From NCBI GenBank assembly GCA_001563905.1, contig LKMO01000003.1:1-62055 (forward strand): a stretch of 62,055 nucleotides of DNA, read 5' to 3'. The notes below the pieces were generated by a model. The model did not search any database. It was not told the origin of the DNA and worked only from the letters and a program-made list of their open reading frames with translations. A program made the position numbers and the translations under genes. The stretch comes from Nanohaloarchaea archaeon B1-Br10_U2g19. GTDB taxonomy: Archaea; Nanohalarchaeota; Nanosalinia; Nanosalinales; Nanosalinaceae. Positions 60,980-62,055 of this stretch are shown one piece after another; the first letter of the stretch is position 1; each line of letters starts with the position of its first letter.

Positions 60980-61963
60980 TTATCGAGATTTCTCTACCTC
61001 TTCGCTGATACCTAGCGCTTCAGCTATTTCTCTATAGTTCTTCCTTATTGTCACAGAGGTCACTCCTACAGTATCTGCAACTCTCTTCTGAGTCATCTGT
61101 TCTCCCTCAATAATTGCTGCAAGGTAAAGTACCGCCGCTACGACTGCTTTTGGACTTCTTCCCGCAAGTACTTTATTTTTTCTTGCCTCTTGAACGTATT
61201 TTTTGGCTGTTGCCTGTGTTTTTCCTGAAAGGTTTAATTCGCTGGCGTAACGTGGAATAAAGTCTTCTGGACGAGCAGGCTTGATATCCATTCCTAGTTC
61301 TCTTGCAGTATACCTGTAGGTTTTACCTAGTTTTCTTTCAGATATTGAGGCCACTTCTGCTACTTCTTCAAGTGTTCTTGGAACATCTTGTTTTCTTGCT
61401 ACCAGATATGCCAGAGCTGCTACTGTTGGTTCGATTCCTCTGCCTTTTATGATTCCTTTCTCTCGTGACTTCTCTGTAAGTCTTGCTGCTTCCTCATAGA
61501 CAGACTCCGGCAGTTTTAGATCGGATATAATTTTTTCTAGTTCTGATAGCGCATTTTGTAGGCTTCTGCTTTGTGAGTTGGCTGCTCTTCTATCCCATTT
61601 TCTCATTCGGAAGTATTTGCCTCTTTTTGCTCCTGAAACTTTGCTTAGTTCGCCTCCGTAACCTATCTGTGTGCTTATTCCTTTGTTTGCTTTTGTGTAT
61701 GTTATAGGGCTTCCTGCACGGGATTTTGTATTTTTTTCGTCTGCGCTAAATGCTCTCCATTCTCTTGAGACGTCAATTTGGTCTTCATCTATTACGGTTC
61801 CACAGTTTCTACAGTATATCTCTCCGACGGCCTCATCTTTCCCTAGGTTTGTCGAGTTGCAGTTAGGGCATCTGTTCTCTTCAGGGTTCTGTATCTGGCT
61901 TTTTTTAACCGGTATTGTATCGTTTTTACCTATACTTATTGTTCCGTTTTCTACATTATTCAT
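60980..61963 (-). CDS. tfb: Transcription initiation factor TFB
   Basis: 327 residues from the ATG at 61961-61963; a TTG six codons upstream is in the frame but falls within the promoter spacing. Zinc ribbon CPNC/CRNC, B-finger, and two cyclin-like repeats with the C-terminal HTH (VADTVGVTSVTIRKNY). TATA at 61986-61993 is about 26 bases before the start: leaderless. Recruits RNA polymerase to TBP-bound promoters. Confidence 0.96.
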   Translation of the reverse strand: MNNVENGTISIGKNDTIPVKKSQIQNPEENRCPNCNSTNLGKDEAVGEIYCRNCGTVIDEDQIDVSREWRAFSADEKNTKSRAGSPITYTKANKGISTQIGYGGELSKVSGAKRGKYFRMRKWDRRAANSQSRSLQNALSELEKIISDLKLPESVYEEAARLTEKSREKGIIKGRGIEPTVAALAYLVARKQDVPRTLEEVAEVASISERKLGKTYRYTARELGMDIKPARPEDFIPRYASELNLSGKTQATAKKYVQEARKNKVLAGRSPKAVVAAVLYLAAIIEGEQMTQKRVADTVGVTSVTIRKNYREIAEALGISEEVEKSR

Positions 61964-61985
61964 ACCCCATGAATTATACAAAAAA

Positions 61986-61993
61986 ATTTAAAT
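61986..61993 (-). promoter_or_regulatory. TATA box of tfb
   Basis: ATTTAAAT is centred about 26 bases before the ATG at 61963, fitting a leaderless transcript. Confidence 0.55.
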
Positions 61994-62055
61994 ACTAAAT
62001 GCTGATTAAAGGCGTTGGAATAACAGCTTTAAAGCCCTATAAAGCGGTTAAACAC

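Noticed and set aside
1-62055. CRISPR array
   Set aside because: No regularly spaced direct repeats were noticed anywhere in the window.

Overview
The window is a dense stretch of an archaeal chromosome. Archaeal markers are TFB, aMBF1, ribosomal protein uL16/L10e, class I lysyl-tRNA synthetase, the diphthamide enzyme Dph2, a PIN-ATPase-KH protein, a 55-residue histone-fold protein and a tRNA-Trp with a bulge-helix-bulge intron. Nearly every protein is very acidic (Asp/Glu-rich) although the DNA is moderately AT-rich. Many genes lack a Shine-Dalgarno sequence and have a TATA box about 26-31 bases before the start codon, which suggests leaderless transcripts. This combination suggests a salt-adapted DPANN archaeon of the nanohaloarchaeal type. 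The assignment is inference from gene content and style; no 16S rRNA is present.

Layout: 1-6846 holds a truncated endonuclease IV, a BASS-type transporter, a NYN-domain nuclease, a CBS-domain protein with a possible ribosome-binding tail, a DUF389 membrane protein and the PIN-ATPase. 7769-11311 is a ribonucleotide-reduction unit, nrdR-nrdJ, with two NrdR-box-like sites behind its promoter and a hairpin over the nrdJ stop codon. 11341-18333 is mostly small unrecognised acidic or membrane proteins, plus a SprT-like protease, a VRR-NUC/AbrB-like fusion, an AI-2E-family permease and the intron-containing tRNA-Trp. 18386-22560 has an MBL RNA-processing enzyme, a Toprim protein, Pcm, and an overlapping regulator-nuclease pair under palindromic operator-like sites. 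22660-31475 has GlmS, two MBL-fold proteins, tRNA-Leu, a secreted nuclease, TraB, rhomboid and several membrane proteins. 31512-38438 has LysRS, a site-2 protease, a ferredoxin, a cis-prenyltransferase, superoxide dismutase, a winged-helix gene interrupted by TAG, and tRNA-Asp. 38546-45434 has an FAD oxidoreductase, a phosphoesterase, an AbiEii-like nucleotidyltransferase locus, Dph2, a degenerate PEP-synthase-like protein and L10e. 46186-51871 is a nucleotide-sugar operon. 51937-61963 has the histone-fold protein, a membrane-tethered ArsR regulator, carbonic anhydrase, aMBF1, ROK kinase, HisS, YchF, two paralogous secreted proteins and TFB.

How the genes connect: GlmS (22660), a phosphohexomutase (50319) and GlmU (48642) together could make UDP-GlcNAc. 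The operon also holds a GlmU-like paralog that has lost its catalytic signature. With the cis-prenyltransferase this points to surface glycan or glycoprotein synthesis. Replication and repair are served by NrdJ, endonuclease IV, the PIN-ATPase and several nuclease-fold proteins.

The most unusual items are the regulator-nuclease operon (20392-22560), the nucleotidyltransferase locus with an inverted repeat over its TATA box (40735-42172), the tRNA-Trp intron predicted to guide methylation of its own anticodon, the two proteins with eroded catalytic motifs (43281-44786 and 47478-48581), and six convergent gene pairs that overlap by exactly four bases.
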